From JAJFTV01 sp964426355 (lineage in GTDB: Bacteria; Chloroflexota; Anaerolineae; Anaerolineales; Anaerolineaceae), in NCBI GenBank assembly GCA_964426355.1, contig CAYRRA010000024.1, positions 1-32,773 of the forward strand: a stretch of 32,773 nucleotides of DNA, in the 5' to 3' direction. The position numbers and the translations under genes were made by a program. Positions 22,289 to 31,900 of this stretch are shown here, piece by piece. The stretch's first letter is position 1, and each line of letters opens with the position of its first letter. Below the pieces are notes generated by a model. It worked only from the letters and a program-made list of their open reading frames with translations, searched no databases and was not told the origin of the DNA.

Positions 22289-24385
22289 ATGGCATTACCC
22301 GCACCCAATTTGGACGATCTACGTTTTCAGAGAGACCTTGTTGATGAAGCGCGAAAACGCATCATCCATTATTGTCCGGAATGGACAGAGTACAACCTGA
22401 GCGATCCTGGCATCACCTTGATCGAACTTTTTGCCTGGATGACCGAAATGCTGGCGTATCGCATTAACCAGGTTCCTGAGAAGAACTATATCAAATTCCT
22501 CGAAATGCTCGGTCTAACCCCTGAACCTGCCAGCAGTGCCATGACCAACCTGACTTTTTGGCTATCCGCATCATTACCTCTCTCACCAGAAAATGATCAA
22601 TCGGTGGTCGTTCCAGCAGGTTTGCAGGTACGGTCTGATAGTACTGATGAGGAAATCTTGTTCTCAACCGACCGCCTGTTAGAAATTGTCCCGCCAAAGC
22701 TCTTCCAACTGCGAAAAGAAAGCGACCTGAACAAGAATTACCTCCCCCGTTTGGGATTAGAAATATTTCACCCCTTTACACACCCCAAACCGGTACGAGG
22801 CGATACTTTCTACCTGGGTTTTGAAGAAGAAAAAAACATTTGCGGTCATATTCTTGAACTGAGATTTACTTGTGAACCAACCGAAGCAGTCGGTATCCGG
22901 CGAGAAGACCCACCCTGGGTATGGGAATGCTCAATCGGCGATGGCAAATGGCAGGAAATTCCATTAAGCACTTTTCAAGATGAAAAAGATACCACTGGCG
23001 GTCTGAACAATGAAAGCGGCAGGCTTGTCCTTTACACCCCGCTTGAGTTCAAACCCATGCTGGTTCAAGGGCGAAATGGCTTTTGGTTGCGCTGCCGTTT
23101 GGAACAAAGGCATCCTGCACAGGGAATGTACACCGAATCACCGCGGGTAATCAGCCTCGAAACCTATTCGCTGGGTGCTACTGTGCCAGCCAAACATGCA
23201 GTCGTCGTAGAAAACGAAATCTTGGGAAGAAGTGCCGGCGAACCCGGTCAAGAATTTCTCCTGCAGCACTCCCCCATTTTGGATCTTATAGAAGGTGAAC
23301 ATTTGCAGGTGGAAGAACTTCGTAATGGTGAGGTCGTTTTCGTTCCCTGGCAATTTGTCACTGATTTTTCCAATTCCAGCCCGCATGATCGTCACTTCTC
23401 TATCGATATGGTGAATGGCAAGGTACTGTTTGGACCTTCCGTGCGCCAATCAGATGGCAACATGCGCCAGTACGGGCGTATTCCGGAAAGCAACAGAACC
23501 ATTTCTTTCAGCCGCTATCGCTTTGGTGGCGGTGTCAAAGGCAATCTGCCTATCAACAGCATTCGCACATTAACCACATCCGTTGCGTACATCGCCCGTG
23601 TAACCAATCTCATCAGATCGTCTGGTGGACGTGATGCAGAAAAGCTGGAAGAAGTTAAACTTCGTGCACAGAGAGAACTGCAAGCACAAAAAAGAGCAGT
23701 GACCATACAGGATTATGAGGTATTGGTCAAGAACTTCAGCCGCTCTATTGGCAGAGTAAAATGCCTGAACCCATCCCTGGAAACAATGCGGGATAACCTG
23801 GGTGTGGTTGAAATGATGGTGATCCCTTCAGCGCAAGATTCGCTCCAGGTAAATGACCTTTCCCATCTCTGGCTAACTGAATCATTTAAAAATGAGATTA
23901 CTCACTATCTTGACCGCTACCGTTTGTTGACCACTACCGTCAAAGTGCGCGAACCAGCATTTGTCGGGATAAAAGTCAAAGCCAATGTGGTCGCAGAAGA
24001 ATTCAGCGATCCCATGGTGGTCAATCTGCGCATCAATCAACACCTCAAGAATTTCTTGAACCCCTTATTGGTTTACCCGGAACTGGAAGAAAAAGACCAT
24101 CTTTTAGAGAGCGGGTGGAATGGCTGGCAGTTCGGACGCGATTTATTTATCGCTGAAATCTTCGCACTGATTCAACGGGTACCCGGTGTCCGCTATGTCC
24201 TTGATATTGACCTTTATAAAATGGATCTGGATAAGGACACGTTGAAAACATACCTGGCATCACCGGATATCCTGAAAAAGAATGAAGAAAAAGTGATCTG
24301 GATACCAGAAGATGCAGTCGTTGTTTCACTGGAACACGAGATTTCTATGATGGATGTTAATAAAGTCTTTAAGGCGAACAAATAA
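22289..24385 (+). CDS. Baseplate assembly protein J/gp6-like (Afp11-like)
   Basis: A 698-residue baseplate wedge protein. The N-terminus LPAPNLDDLRFQRDLVDEARKR, then CPEWTEYNLSDPGITLIELFAWMTEMLAYRINQVPEKNYIKFLEMLGL, is the hallmark of the putative baseplate assembly protein family in eCIS. A beta-rich middle (about 95-400) includes FLLQHSPILDLI and VPWQFVTDFSNSSPHDRHFSID. The C-terminal half is J-like: RYRFGGGVKGNLPINSIRTL, SSGGRDAEKLEEVKLRAQRELQAQKRAVTIQDYEVLVKNF and the closing FIAEIFALIQRVPGVRYV. AGGAGAAC precedes the ATG. It makes the wedge with gp25 and the gpI-like product of the next gene. Confidence 0.92.
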   Translation: MALPAPNLDDLRFQRDLVDEARKRIIHYCPEWTEYNLSDPGITLIELFAWMTEMLAYRINQVPEKNYIKFLEMLGLTPEPASSAMTNLTFWLSASLPLSPENDQSVVVPAGLQVRSDSTDEEILFSTDRLLEIVPPKLFQLRKESDLNKNYLPRLGLEIFHPFTHPKPVRGDTFYLGFEEEKNICGHILELRFTCEPTEAVGIRREDPPWVWECSIGDGKWQEIPLSTFQDEKDTTGGLNNESGRLVLYTPLEFKPMLVQGRNGFWLRCRLEQRHPAQGMYTESPRVISLETYSLGATVPAKHAVVVENEILGRSAGEPGQEFLLQHSPILDLIEGEHLQVEELRNGEVVFVPWQFVTDFSNSSPHDRHFSIDMVNGKVLFGPSVRQSDGNMRQYGRIPESNRTISFSRYRFGGGVKGNLPINSIRTLTTSVAYIARVTNLIRSSGGRDAEKLEEVKLRAQRELQAQKRAVTIQDYEVLVKNFSRSIGRVKCLNPSLETMRDNLGVVEMMVIPSAQDSLQVNDLSHLWLTESFKNEITHYLDRYRLLTTTVKVREPAFVGIKVKANVVAEEFSDPMVVNLRINQHLKNFLNPLLVYPELEEKDHLLESGWNGWQFGRDLFIAEIFALIQRVPGVRYVLDIDLYKMDLDKDTLKTYLASPDILKKNEEKVIWIPEDAVVVSLEHEISMMDVNKVFKANK

Positions 24386-24403
24386 TGTTATGGGAAATCG
24401 AAA

Positions 24404-25423
24404 ATGACTAGAGAACAAGAACATTCGGTTTCACACATTGTAGATTTTTACAACCGTTATCCCGGCGAAACGGTTCGATACAGCACGCTCGTGCAAATCG
24501 GGTCAGGCAGCAAACCGGGAACGGTGATCATCCAACTACCCCAGAAGGTCACCTTATCCGGCTTTTACTGCGCTGACCCCGCATTGAATGGCTCATGCCG
24601 GGTACTGGACACACCAAATGGCACGCAGTTGTCCTGGTTTTTACCGGAAAACCTGCCCTCCGGATCACGGTTAGAGATCATCACAGAGGGCATCGTTCAG
24701 ACAACCGACTTTGACCAATCCTTGCAGAGTTCTGCAGTTTTGTTGAGTGAGGAAAGTTCCGAAATAGACTCTGATTATGTCAGCATTTTTGTCAAACTCC
24801 AGGGGAGCTATCTAAATTACCTGCCGGAGATCTACCGCCAGGACGACCTGATGGGGCGGTTCTTGATGCTCTTCGAAAGTTTCTGGAAACCCATCGATAC
24901 ACAAATCAGGCAAATTTCCTGTTATTTCGACCCCGATTTGACACCTGAAAAGATGTTGCCCTGGTTGGCTTCCTGGGTAGGCGCCTATTGGGATGAAACC
25001 CTTCCAGATCAAAGAAAACGTGCCTTGCTACGCAAGGCTGTCCAGCTTTATCAGCGCAGAGGGACAAAGGGAGCGCTCAAGTCGATGTTGGATATCTATA
25101 CCAACAGTGAAGTCCATATCAACGAGCATCCAGCCAACAATTTTCAAATCGGTGCAAAAGCACAGCTTGGTCAACGGATTGCATTGGGCATGCAGAACTA
25201 CCCCCACACCTTCACTGTCAGTGTCCAAATTGACCCCTCCGATTTTATCTTGCCTCCAGAAATTGAGGTGGGAAAACTGGAGACAAAGATCAGGCAGAAT
25301 TTGGACACCATCATCGAGGCGCAAAAACCTGCGCACACCGCCCATAAACTGAACCTGACAGTAAGAAATTCAAAAACAACGCATAAACAATTCCAGCTTG
25401 AATCCAGAAAGGATCTTCCATGA
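24404..25423 (+). CDS. Phage tail protein I-like baseplate protein (Afp12-like)
   Basis: A 339-residue baseplate protein. Residues 1-130 form a beta-rich N-terminal region (VDFYNRYPGETVRYSTLVQIG..., SGFYCADPALNG). From about residue 140 there is the P2 gpI-like phage tail domain: YLNYLPEIYRQDDLMGRFLMLFESFWKPIDTQIRQISCYFDPDLTPEKMLPWLASWVGAYWDETLP, then KAVQLYQRRGTKGALKSMLDIYT. The domain is followed by an HTFTVSVQID region that completes the family. The gene overlaps its downstream neighbour by four bases (ATGA), so the two are probably translated in a coupled way. Confidence 0.9.
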   Translation: MTREQEHSVSHIVDFYNRYPGETVRYSTLVQIGSGSKPGTVIIQLPQKVTLSGFYCADPALNGSCRVLDTPNGTQLSWFLPENLPSGSRLEIITEGIVQTTDFDQSLQSSAVLLSEESSEIDSDYVSIFVKLQGSYLNYLPEIYRQDDLMGRFLMLFESFWKPIDTQIRQISCYFDPDLTPEKMLPWLASWVGAYWDETLPDQRKRALLRKAVQLYQRRGTKGALKSMLDIYTNSEVHINEHPANNFQIGAKAQLGQRIALGMQNYPHTFTVSVQIDPSDFILPPEIEVGKLETKIRQNLDTIIEAQKPAHTAHKLNLTVRNSKTTHKQFQLESRKDLP

Positions 25424-26535
25424 GCGACGAAAATTCAACCTCGCTGTTCCCCAACATGAGGATCAAAGCCTATGACGGAATGCCGGTTACGGCTGAAGTT
25501 TGGGAAAAAGCTCACTCATACCACCTTCAACAGCAACAGGCACACAACCTGTACTTTCACGGCACTGGCATTTTAACCGGGCTTGAAGTGGTCGCCAGTG
25601 ATCCTGCGGATAATATCATTTTTGTCTTACCCGGCGTTGCGGTTGATGAACGCGGTCAACTGATTGTCCTCAATGAACCCGTTGCCTATGACCTGGGCAA
25701 TGAGGTGGATGGGCAGTTATATCTCCTCATTTCCCATCGTGAAAGTCTCGTTGGGGATGAGAAAGCAAAAAAGAACAATGAAACGTTGTTCAGCCGCGAT
25801 GAATTTTTACTTATCGCACGGTCTGAGATTCCGGATGGGCTTTGGATTGAACTGGCACGTTTCAAACGTGAGAACAAGACACGACCCATCTCAGAACCTT
25901 CCGACCCCAATCACCCTGCAGTCAATGAAATCGACCAGCGTTACCGAAAACACTTGAAGATAACTACCGAACAGCAAATTACAGCTTCGGTCGTTTATTT
26001 GGGCAAACCCTATCAGCAAACCTATGATAACGGTCTTCTGGCGCTTTCCAAAGAACTGGCGAATTTGAAAAAGATTCGATTAATCATCGATAATAAATCC
26101 CAGGTGACGCCCGAAGTCCTGAATTATCAAATGGTCTTCCTGGTTGCCGAAGGGGAAGTGAAGTTCAGCAATGCCCAGGTCAATGGTTTGCAGGGATACA
26201 TCGAGCGAGGCGGCATGATCTTTATGGATGCCTGCGACGAAAAAGCAGCCGAATCGTTCAAAGAATTACTTAAACAAATGGACATCAACGTCCTTGCACC
26301 CCTTAAAGGGCATACACTGCTCTCTGAACCATACCTGTTTGCCACCCCACCCGCTGGATATACGCCGGATGGTTCTCTTAGAATCGGCAAAGGCGTCATT
26401 TTCAGTACATATAATTATGGGGGGCTGTGGAATGGCGAAACCAAAGGAGGGGCGCCAAACCGCGCAGATATTCGTTCAGCCACCGAATTTGGGATCAACC
26501 TGCTCTATCACATGATGGGCTCTGCTCAGTCGTAG
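25420..26535 (+). CDS. eCIS-associated DUF4159-domain protein
   Basis: A 371-residue protein in two parts. The N-terminal 120 residues have the pattern VTAEVWEKAHSYHLQQQQAHNLYFHGTGILTGLEVVASDP, PGVAVDERGQLIVLNEPVAYDL, LYLLISHRES, a beta-rich region also seen at the start of other eCIS tail proteins. From about residue 187, SVVYLGKPYQQTYDNGLLALSKELANLKKIRL, QMVFLVAEGEVKFSNAQVNGLQGYIERGGMIFMDACD and FGINLLYHMMGSAQ match the DUF4159 / ThuA-like fold. The gene starts within the previous stop codon. A role as outer baseplate or fibre attachment piece is inference; the enzymatic residues of ThuA-like proteins are not evident. Confidence 0.78.
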   Translation: MSDENSTSLFPNMRIKAYDGMPVTAEVWEKAHSYHLQQQQAHNLYFHGTGILTGLEVVASDPADNIIFVLPGVAVDERGQLIVLNEPVAYDLGNEVDGQLYLLISHRESLVGDEKAKKNNETLFSRDEFLLIARSEIPDGLWIELARFKRENKTRPISEPSDPNHPAVNEIDQRYRKHLKITTEQQITASVVYLGKPYQQTYDNGLLALSKELANLKKIRLIIDNKSQVTPEVLNYQMVFLVAEGEVKFSNAQVNGLQGYIERGGMIFMDACDEKAAESFKELLKQMDINVLAPLKGHTLLSEPYLFATPPAGYTPDGSLRIGKGVIFSTYNYGGLWNGETKGGAPNRADIRSATEFGINLLYHMMGSAQS

Positions 26536-26566
26536 TCTGAGACTGTAAAACGATCCGGAGAGACAA

Positions 26567-27844
26567 ATGACTTATTTTGGCAACATAAAAATCATCAACA
26601 AAGCCGGATGGGCTAAACAAATCGATATCGAAAAAGCCTTATTGCTTGTGGGCAGCCAGGAATCAAATGACATCGTGCTTCCGGAAGAATATGGCTCAGG
26701 GGTTGCCCCCCGGCATCTTCAACTGATATGCCCAAAGTCTCCCGGCAGCGAATACAGGCTGATCAATCTCTCCGGTAGTGAAATCCAATTATTTTCGCGG
26801 CAGATGGTCTCAAAAGGAGTCATTCAACTGCATGGCACAAAGCCTATAGACAACGGCGATACCATCTTGATTGGCGAATTTCAATTACAATTTGAGCTTC
26901 TTGTCTACAAACGTTGCATTATTGAAAAACGCACCGCGAATTTGGGCATTAAACTGGAACTTCCCGATCAGCCTTTAAGACCAGGAAAAAAATTGGCAGG
27001 AATTCTGGAACTGACGAACTATGGCGATTCCAGAAGATGTCAATTCGATATCGATTTGGAGGGTTTGCCCCTGGATTGTTACAAAATATCTCCTGCCCCA
27101 ATGCTTTATCCCGGCGCAACAGAGGAACTGCAAATGGTGTTCCTCCACCGAACAACACAACCGGAAGCCGGGCAACATTGTGTTAAAATCACAGCCAGTG
27201 CACCCGGCACCTATCCATCAGAGATGATTGAAATCGATCTGCCCCTGCTGGTTGAACCTGTTCATCAATTTGCATTGCAGATTCTGGATCGAGACCCGCA
27301 ACAGATTATGGAAACCAGCCAACCTTCCCCGCCCGACCTGGAAATGGGTTTCCAGCCAATCGGATTCGCCAATGAAACAAAAGTTTACCAGTTCGAGGAT
27401 GTTACGCTTTCCGAGCCACCTGAAAAGCTGGCTTCCCCACCGCCCGCTGAACCTCAACCTGCTTCACCAGTGTTGCCATCGGCTTCTAAAACCGCTCCGT
27501 TGATCCAGAAAGAGGAGTCGATTCCAGTTATTCACCAACCCTCTCCACATGCCGAAGAAACACCACCTCTAGCTTCGCCTGACGAAAAGACCAAACCAGA
27601 GATGGAAACCACTTCAGCAGACCTTCAATTTGTGGAACAAAATGCAGATGAACCCTCTCCGGTCGAGACCGAAGAGGAAGAGTGGTGGTCAACCAGCAGC
27701 AGTACTGCTGCCCCTCAACCAAACCTTAATACACTCAAAAAAGATATCAAATCCCGGCTGGCAGGAAAAGACATTCAGGTCATTAAAGCAGGCGAAGAGA
27801 TTGAAGAAGATGAAACTGCGCTCAATATGAAAGGCGGTGATTAA
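26567..27844 (+). CDS. FHA-domain protein with Ig-like and acidic disordered tail
   Basis: A 425-residue cytosolic protein (no signal peptide or TM). Residues about 5-110 look like an FHA phosphothreonine-binding fold: ALLLVGSQESNDIVLPEEYGSGVAPRHLQLICP, YRLINLSGSEIQLF, IDNGDTILIGEFQLQFEL. Residues about 125-235 resemble a NEW3/CARDB-like Ig domain (LRPGKKLAGILELTNYGDS, HCVKITASAPGTYPSEMIEIDLPLLVEP). The rest is disordered, Pro/Glu-rich, ending in a conserved-looking helix (LNTLKKDIKSRLAGKDIQVIKAGEEIEEDE). GGAGAGAC precedes the ATG. FHA proteins regulate type VI secretion, so a regulatory or scaffold role here is plausible but unproven. No kinase is in the window. Confidence 0.78.
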   Translation: MTYFGNIKIINKAGWAKQIDIEKALLLVGSQESNDIVLPEEYGSGVAPRHLQLICPKSPGSEYRLINLSGSEIQLFSRQMVSKGVIQLHGTKPIDNGDTILIGEFQLQFELLVYKRCIIEKRTANLGIKLELPDQPLRPGKKLAGILELTNYGDSRRCQFDIDLEGLPLDCYKISPAPMLYPGATEELQMVFLHRTTQPEAGQHCVKITASAPGTYPSEMIEIDLPLLVEPVHQFALQILDRDPQQIMETSQPSPPDLEMGFQPIGFANETKVYQFEDVTLSEPPEKLASPPPAEPQPASPVLPSASKTAPLIQKEESIPVIHQPSPHAEETPPLASPDEKTKPEMETTSADLQFVEQNADEPSPVETEEEEWWSTSSSTAAPQPNLNTLKKDIKSRLAGKDIQVIKAGEEIEEDETALNMKGGD

Positions 27845-27846
27845 CA

Positions 27847-28962
27847 ATGCGTATTCTTTCTGTTTTATCAAGCATATCATTGCCGGATGCGTTTAAAATA
27901 TTGGCGGCGGTTGGCATCTCCGTGTTTACCATGATTATTGCTGTTTTGATTTCTTTTATGTTGATCCGTTGGCTATTCAACCACTACCGAAAATCGCTCA
28001 CTGTGCAGCGCTGGCTGCTTCTTGAAAACCAGGGCAACACCAACAGTTATTTCCAGATGAAAGTCAACTCCAGGCAGCAACGGGTTAAGTTCAGCCTTTT
28101 ACATCAAGGCTCGCCTTTGTCAAATGTTGAATACGTGGTTGAAGAACCCATCGTACAAGAAAAAAATCCATCGCCCGCACCAAAACCTGCTGCGTCAGCA
28201 ATTTCCCAAGAGAAGATCGAACAGAAACAAGAAAAGAGTAAGAAATCATTGGATGGATATAAAAAAGCCAAAGGTAAATCCAAGGCTGTCGTTGGGTTTG
28301 GGAGGCAAATTGGTGCTTTATTGGGCTCGCTGGGTGGGTTTATTCCTGGTTCTCTCGGTAACAGTTTGAAGGAGCAAGCCAGTCTCCTGCAAAACACCAC
28401 ACAAAAAGCCAATGAAGCCATTGACACGCCGGATATCAAAAAACGTGAGGCAGAAAATATCAAAAATCAGATGGCAGGGTTGGCAAAAAAAGGAAAAGAC
28501 ACCCCCATAACGGGCAAACCCGCATCAGCGGAGACTCAAGCTCAACAAGGTGCCCAGTCCACACCCACCGCGCAACCCGAAACCAGCCCATTCCCTTCTA
28601 AAGAAGCCACAGCGACGAGAACCATTTCATCAAAAATCCGCAAGGTAAAAAGTGACTTCTCCAAAACCCCACTGGTAAAACCTGGGGAAACCGTTAAACT
28701 CCAGATGAAGATTGACCCCGTCAATATTTACCGGTCGGGGATTATTGAATATGAAGTCATCTGTCAGCAGGTGAACGAGCCAGACCAAAATAACGCCGAA
28801 TTGGTTAACAGAACTCAAATAACAGACCAGCTTGAAATCAAAGGCAAGTCGCTGGGATACGCATTTTTAAATTTTGCCTGCTCATTGATCATCGTTGGCT
28901 TGAATGCTCTATGGGTCATACTTGCACTGAAGTGGCTCTTCAGTTTATTGTTTGTAGGTTAA
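27847..28962 (+). CDS. Membrane protein with N- and C-terminal TM segments
   Basis: A 371-residue protein of no recognised family. One TM helix is near residues 15-41 (AAVGISVFTMIIAVLISFMLI), and a hydrophobic C-terminus at about 336-371 (FLNFACSLIIVGLNALWVILALKWLFSLLF) holds one long or two short helices. In between lie a basic, charged linker (about 110-150), a Gly-rich amphipathic stretch (AVVGFGRQIGALLGSLGGF, about 150-175), a low-complexity Gln/Thr/Pro section, and a beta-type segment TPLVKPGETVKLQMKIDPVNIYRSGIIEYEVICQQV. The gene starts 2 bases after the FHA gene and precedes the FHA-TM-Ig gene, so the three are likely made together as one membrane module. Confidence 0.78.
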   Translation: MRILSVLSSISLPDAFKILAAVGISVFTMIIAVLISFMLIRWLFNHYRKSLTVQRWLLLENQGNTNSYFQMKVNSRQQRVKFSLLHQGSPLSNVEYVVEEPIVQEKNPSPAPKPAASAISQEKIEQKQEKSKKSLDGYKKAKGKSKAVVGFGRQIGALLGSLGGFIPGSLGNSLKEQASLLQNTTQKANEAIDTPDIKKREAENIKNQMAGLAKKGKDTPITGKPASAETQAQQGAQSTPTAQPETSPFPSKEATATRTISSKIRKVKSDFSKTPLVKPGETVKLQMKIDPVNIYRSGIIEYEVICQQVNEPDQNNAELVNRTQITDQLEIKGKSLGYAFLNFACSLIIVGLNALWVILALKWLFSLLFVG

Positions 28963-28983
28963 AAACGAGGAGAAAGAAAACGC

Positions 28984-31900
28984 ATGTTTGCCAATGCACA
29001 AGATTCAACAGAAGATTTAATTTTTTATGACCTTGATCCTCAAAAAGGCGTCATCAATATCGGTAGCGATAGCGAAAACGATATTATCGTGCCAGACCCC
29101 AGGGTGAAACCGTTTCACATGATTCTGGTATGCAGTGAAAAACCGTATCAGATCATCCCGCTTGATCCAGGCGCCGAAATATTTATTCGAGGAATCAAAC
29201 TGGAAGGTACAGAGTCTCAGGTGGTACAAGACCTAAACGAGGTTCAAATTGGCAGCCATGCATTATTCGTACAGGAAAAGTCCAATGGGCAGCCCAGCGA
29301 TCAAATCGCAGTCAGGCGAGTGCAAAAACCTGTCATAGAACAACCCACTGCCCTGGCACCAACCCCGGTTGAAACCGGATTTGTACCACCCGTATCCAGC
29401 CCCACGCATGATACCGTACCTGCTATCCAGGTTGACCAAATCACCGATGAAATCATCCTCGTTGAACTGAACGAAAATGCGCAGTCTATCGAGGTGGAAC
29501 AGACAGCAACCTTTACACTCCAAATCATCAATGGAGGACCTATTGTCGCAGCCTTCGATGTTACCGTTCTTGGCGTGCCTGTAGAATGGGTCAATATCTA
29601 TCCCAGAAAAATAAACCTGTACGAAGGCGGTAGAGTAGACGTTACCATCTCCATAACCCCCCCTCGTCTTCCAACCAGCAGTGCCGGCGATCACCCCCTG
29701 ATCTTTGTCGTTACTTCGCCAAATCACCCGGAACGCAAATCAGTCACTCCAGCTTTGCTGAATATTTCTCCGTACTATGATTTCACCATTGATGAAATCT
29801 CACCTAAAAGAAAAGTGATTCCTTTCAGCCGACGTAGCGGCGCTGTTGAAATGGATATCAACAACCGTGGAAACAGCCAGTGTTCTTTCAGGTTGATTGC
29901 ACAAGATGACGATAATGAATGCCAGTTTCAGTTTGAAGCGCAGAGCGGGCTCAAACAACAGGGGCAGGTAGAATACTCCATCAACGCCGGCGAAACTCAA
30001 CCGGTACCCATCCATATCTCACCCATCAAACGCAGTCTGATACGTCTTTCCTCCCGGCAACACCCTTATCGCGTATCGGTTACCCAGACAGAAAACGAAT
30101 CTCTCTCCCTTTTCACGATGGGTACCGCCATCAGCAAACCATTGATCGGTATATTGGGTATTATTCTCTTTCTACTCATTTCTTCCATTACCATTTTTCT
30201 GCTTTTTACACCACGAATCAATGATTTCAGTGCCGAAAACAATGTGATCGGGGTGGGTGAGTCAACCACCTTGCATTGGAAAACCTACTTCTTTACACGG
30301 AATTTAAATATCACCGGTATTGAAGAATCGATTAACGATAACCAGGGTAGCTTGGAAATCTTCCCGGAACAAACCGTTAATACCTATACCCTCACAGCGA
30401 CAACGTGGCTGTGGAATATGCTGAACCTTGAACCAAAACAAAGAAGCTTCACCGTCCTGGCTGTACCAGGGGAACCACGAATATCAACTTTTTCACTTAG
30501 CGATACGGATGTGCTGGTAGGTGACGAAGTTACTCTGCGTTGGTCTGTCAGGGACGCCAGCAAGGTGATTCTGACTGTCAACGGTGTTGCCGACACATTT
30601 GAAGACCCCAAAGATTTCAACGGTGAACGTGTGTTGCCTATCGAAATGGACACACTCGTATCCATTGAAGCGATCAACTCATTGGGTTCTGCAGTGAGCA
30701 GCCAGCACATTTTCGCACGTCCACCCACCATTGTCATCGAGCAGTTTGAGGTCGACAAAACCTCGGTTTATAAGGGTGAACAGGTGACAATTCTTTGGAA
30801 AATCTCAGGGGCAGGGATGGAGGACGGGGGCGAAGTGACTATTTCTGCCTTCGACAGCATCCTGCCATTAAATGGTGAGTTAACTTTTTTCCCAGCAGAA
30901 TCGATGGAATTTGTACTTAGTGTAAGAAACCGAAAACTTAGAGAAGTTCGTATCCTTCCCGTGGGTGTCCTCGACCCTGAAGCTGCGCCAGAACCACCCG
31001 CGATTAACTTCTTCACCGCAGCGCCGGATACCCTGACCGGTCCCGGCACCGTGGAGATTGCCTGGTCGGTTTCTGGTCCGTTCAACGAGATAAAAATCAC
31101 AAATGGAGAGGAAACCGTTGCCAGTGGACTTTCTGCCCAGGGTTTTAAAACGATTTCGGTTTCAAAATCCGGTACTTATGTGATTACCGCAACCTTTGCC
31201 GACCAGAGCGCGGGGAAGGATTTGAAAATCACGGTCAATCCCGCCCTTCTGCAACCTACTCTGGAAGTGGTTTCTGTTTACCCTACTTCGCAATTGGAAA
31301 TCGGCGATACAGTTACCGTCGCCATTGACATCGAAAGCCCAACCCCTGAGGATCCACCCCCAACGGGTGTGGTGATAATTTCAGACGGAACATCATCCTG
31401 TCCCATACCGTTACCCGAAACAGCTTGCGAATTGGAATTTAAAACACCGGGAACCAAGAGCATTACCGCCACGTACCAGGGCGATTCCAATTACATCCAA
31501 TATAAATCCGCCCCGTATGGAACAACCTTTGAGGTGATGGGCACAGAAATTATCATCGACACGAGGATAAGACCAGAAGTCGGTCCCTATTATTACAGCC
31601 AAAAAGTGGCGTTGCGTGTCCGTATTGAGGGAAGCAATCCAACGCGTGTGCCCGATGGAGAACTGCGCGTCAGGCGGATATGCGATCCGGATGCCATCTA
31701 TAAAACCACCTGTACTAACGACGTGATCGGCTATCACCGCCTCGTCGCGGCGGATAGCGGTTACTATGAATTCATCGATTTACTCATTGACCAAATGGGA
31801 GGTACATGGAAGCTACAGGTTACATTTACCGATGACAGTTTTTACAGTAATAAAGTAGCTGAGACTTCTGTGACAGTGGATGACACCAAAAGCCCAATCA

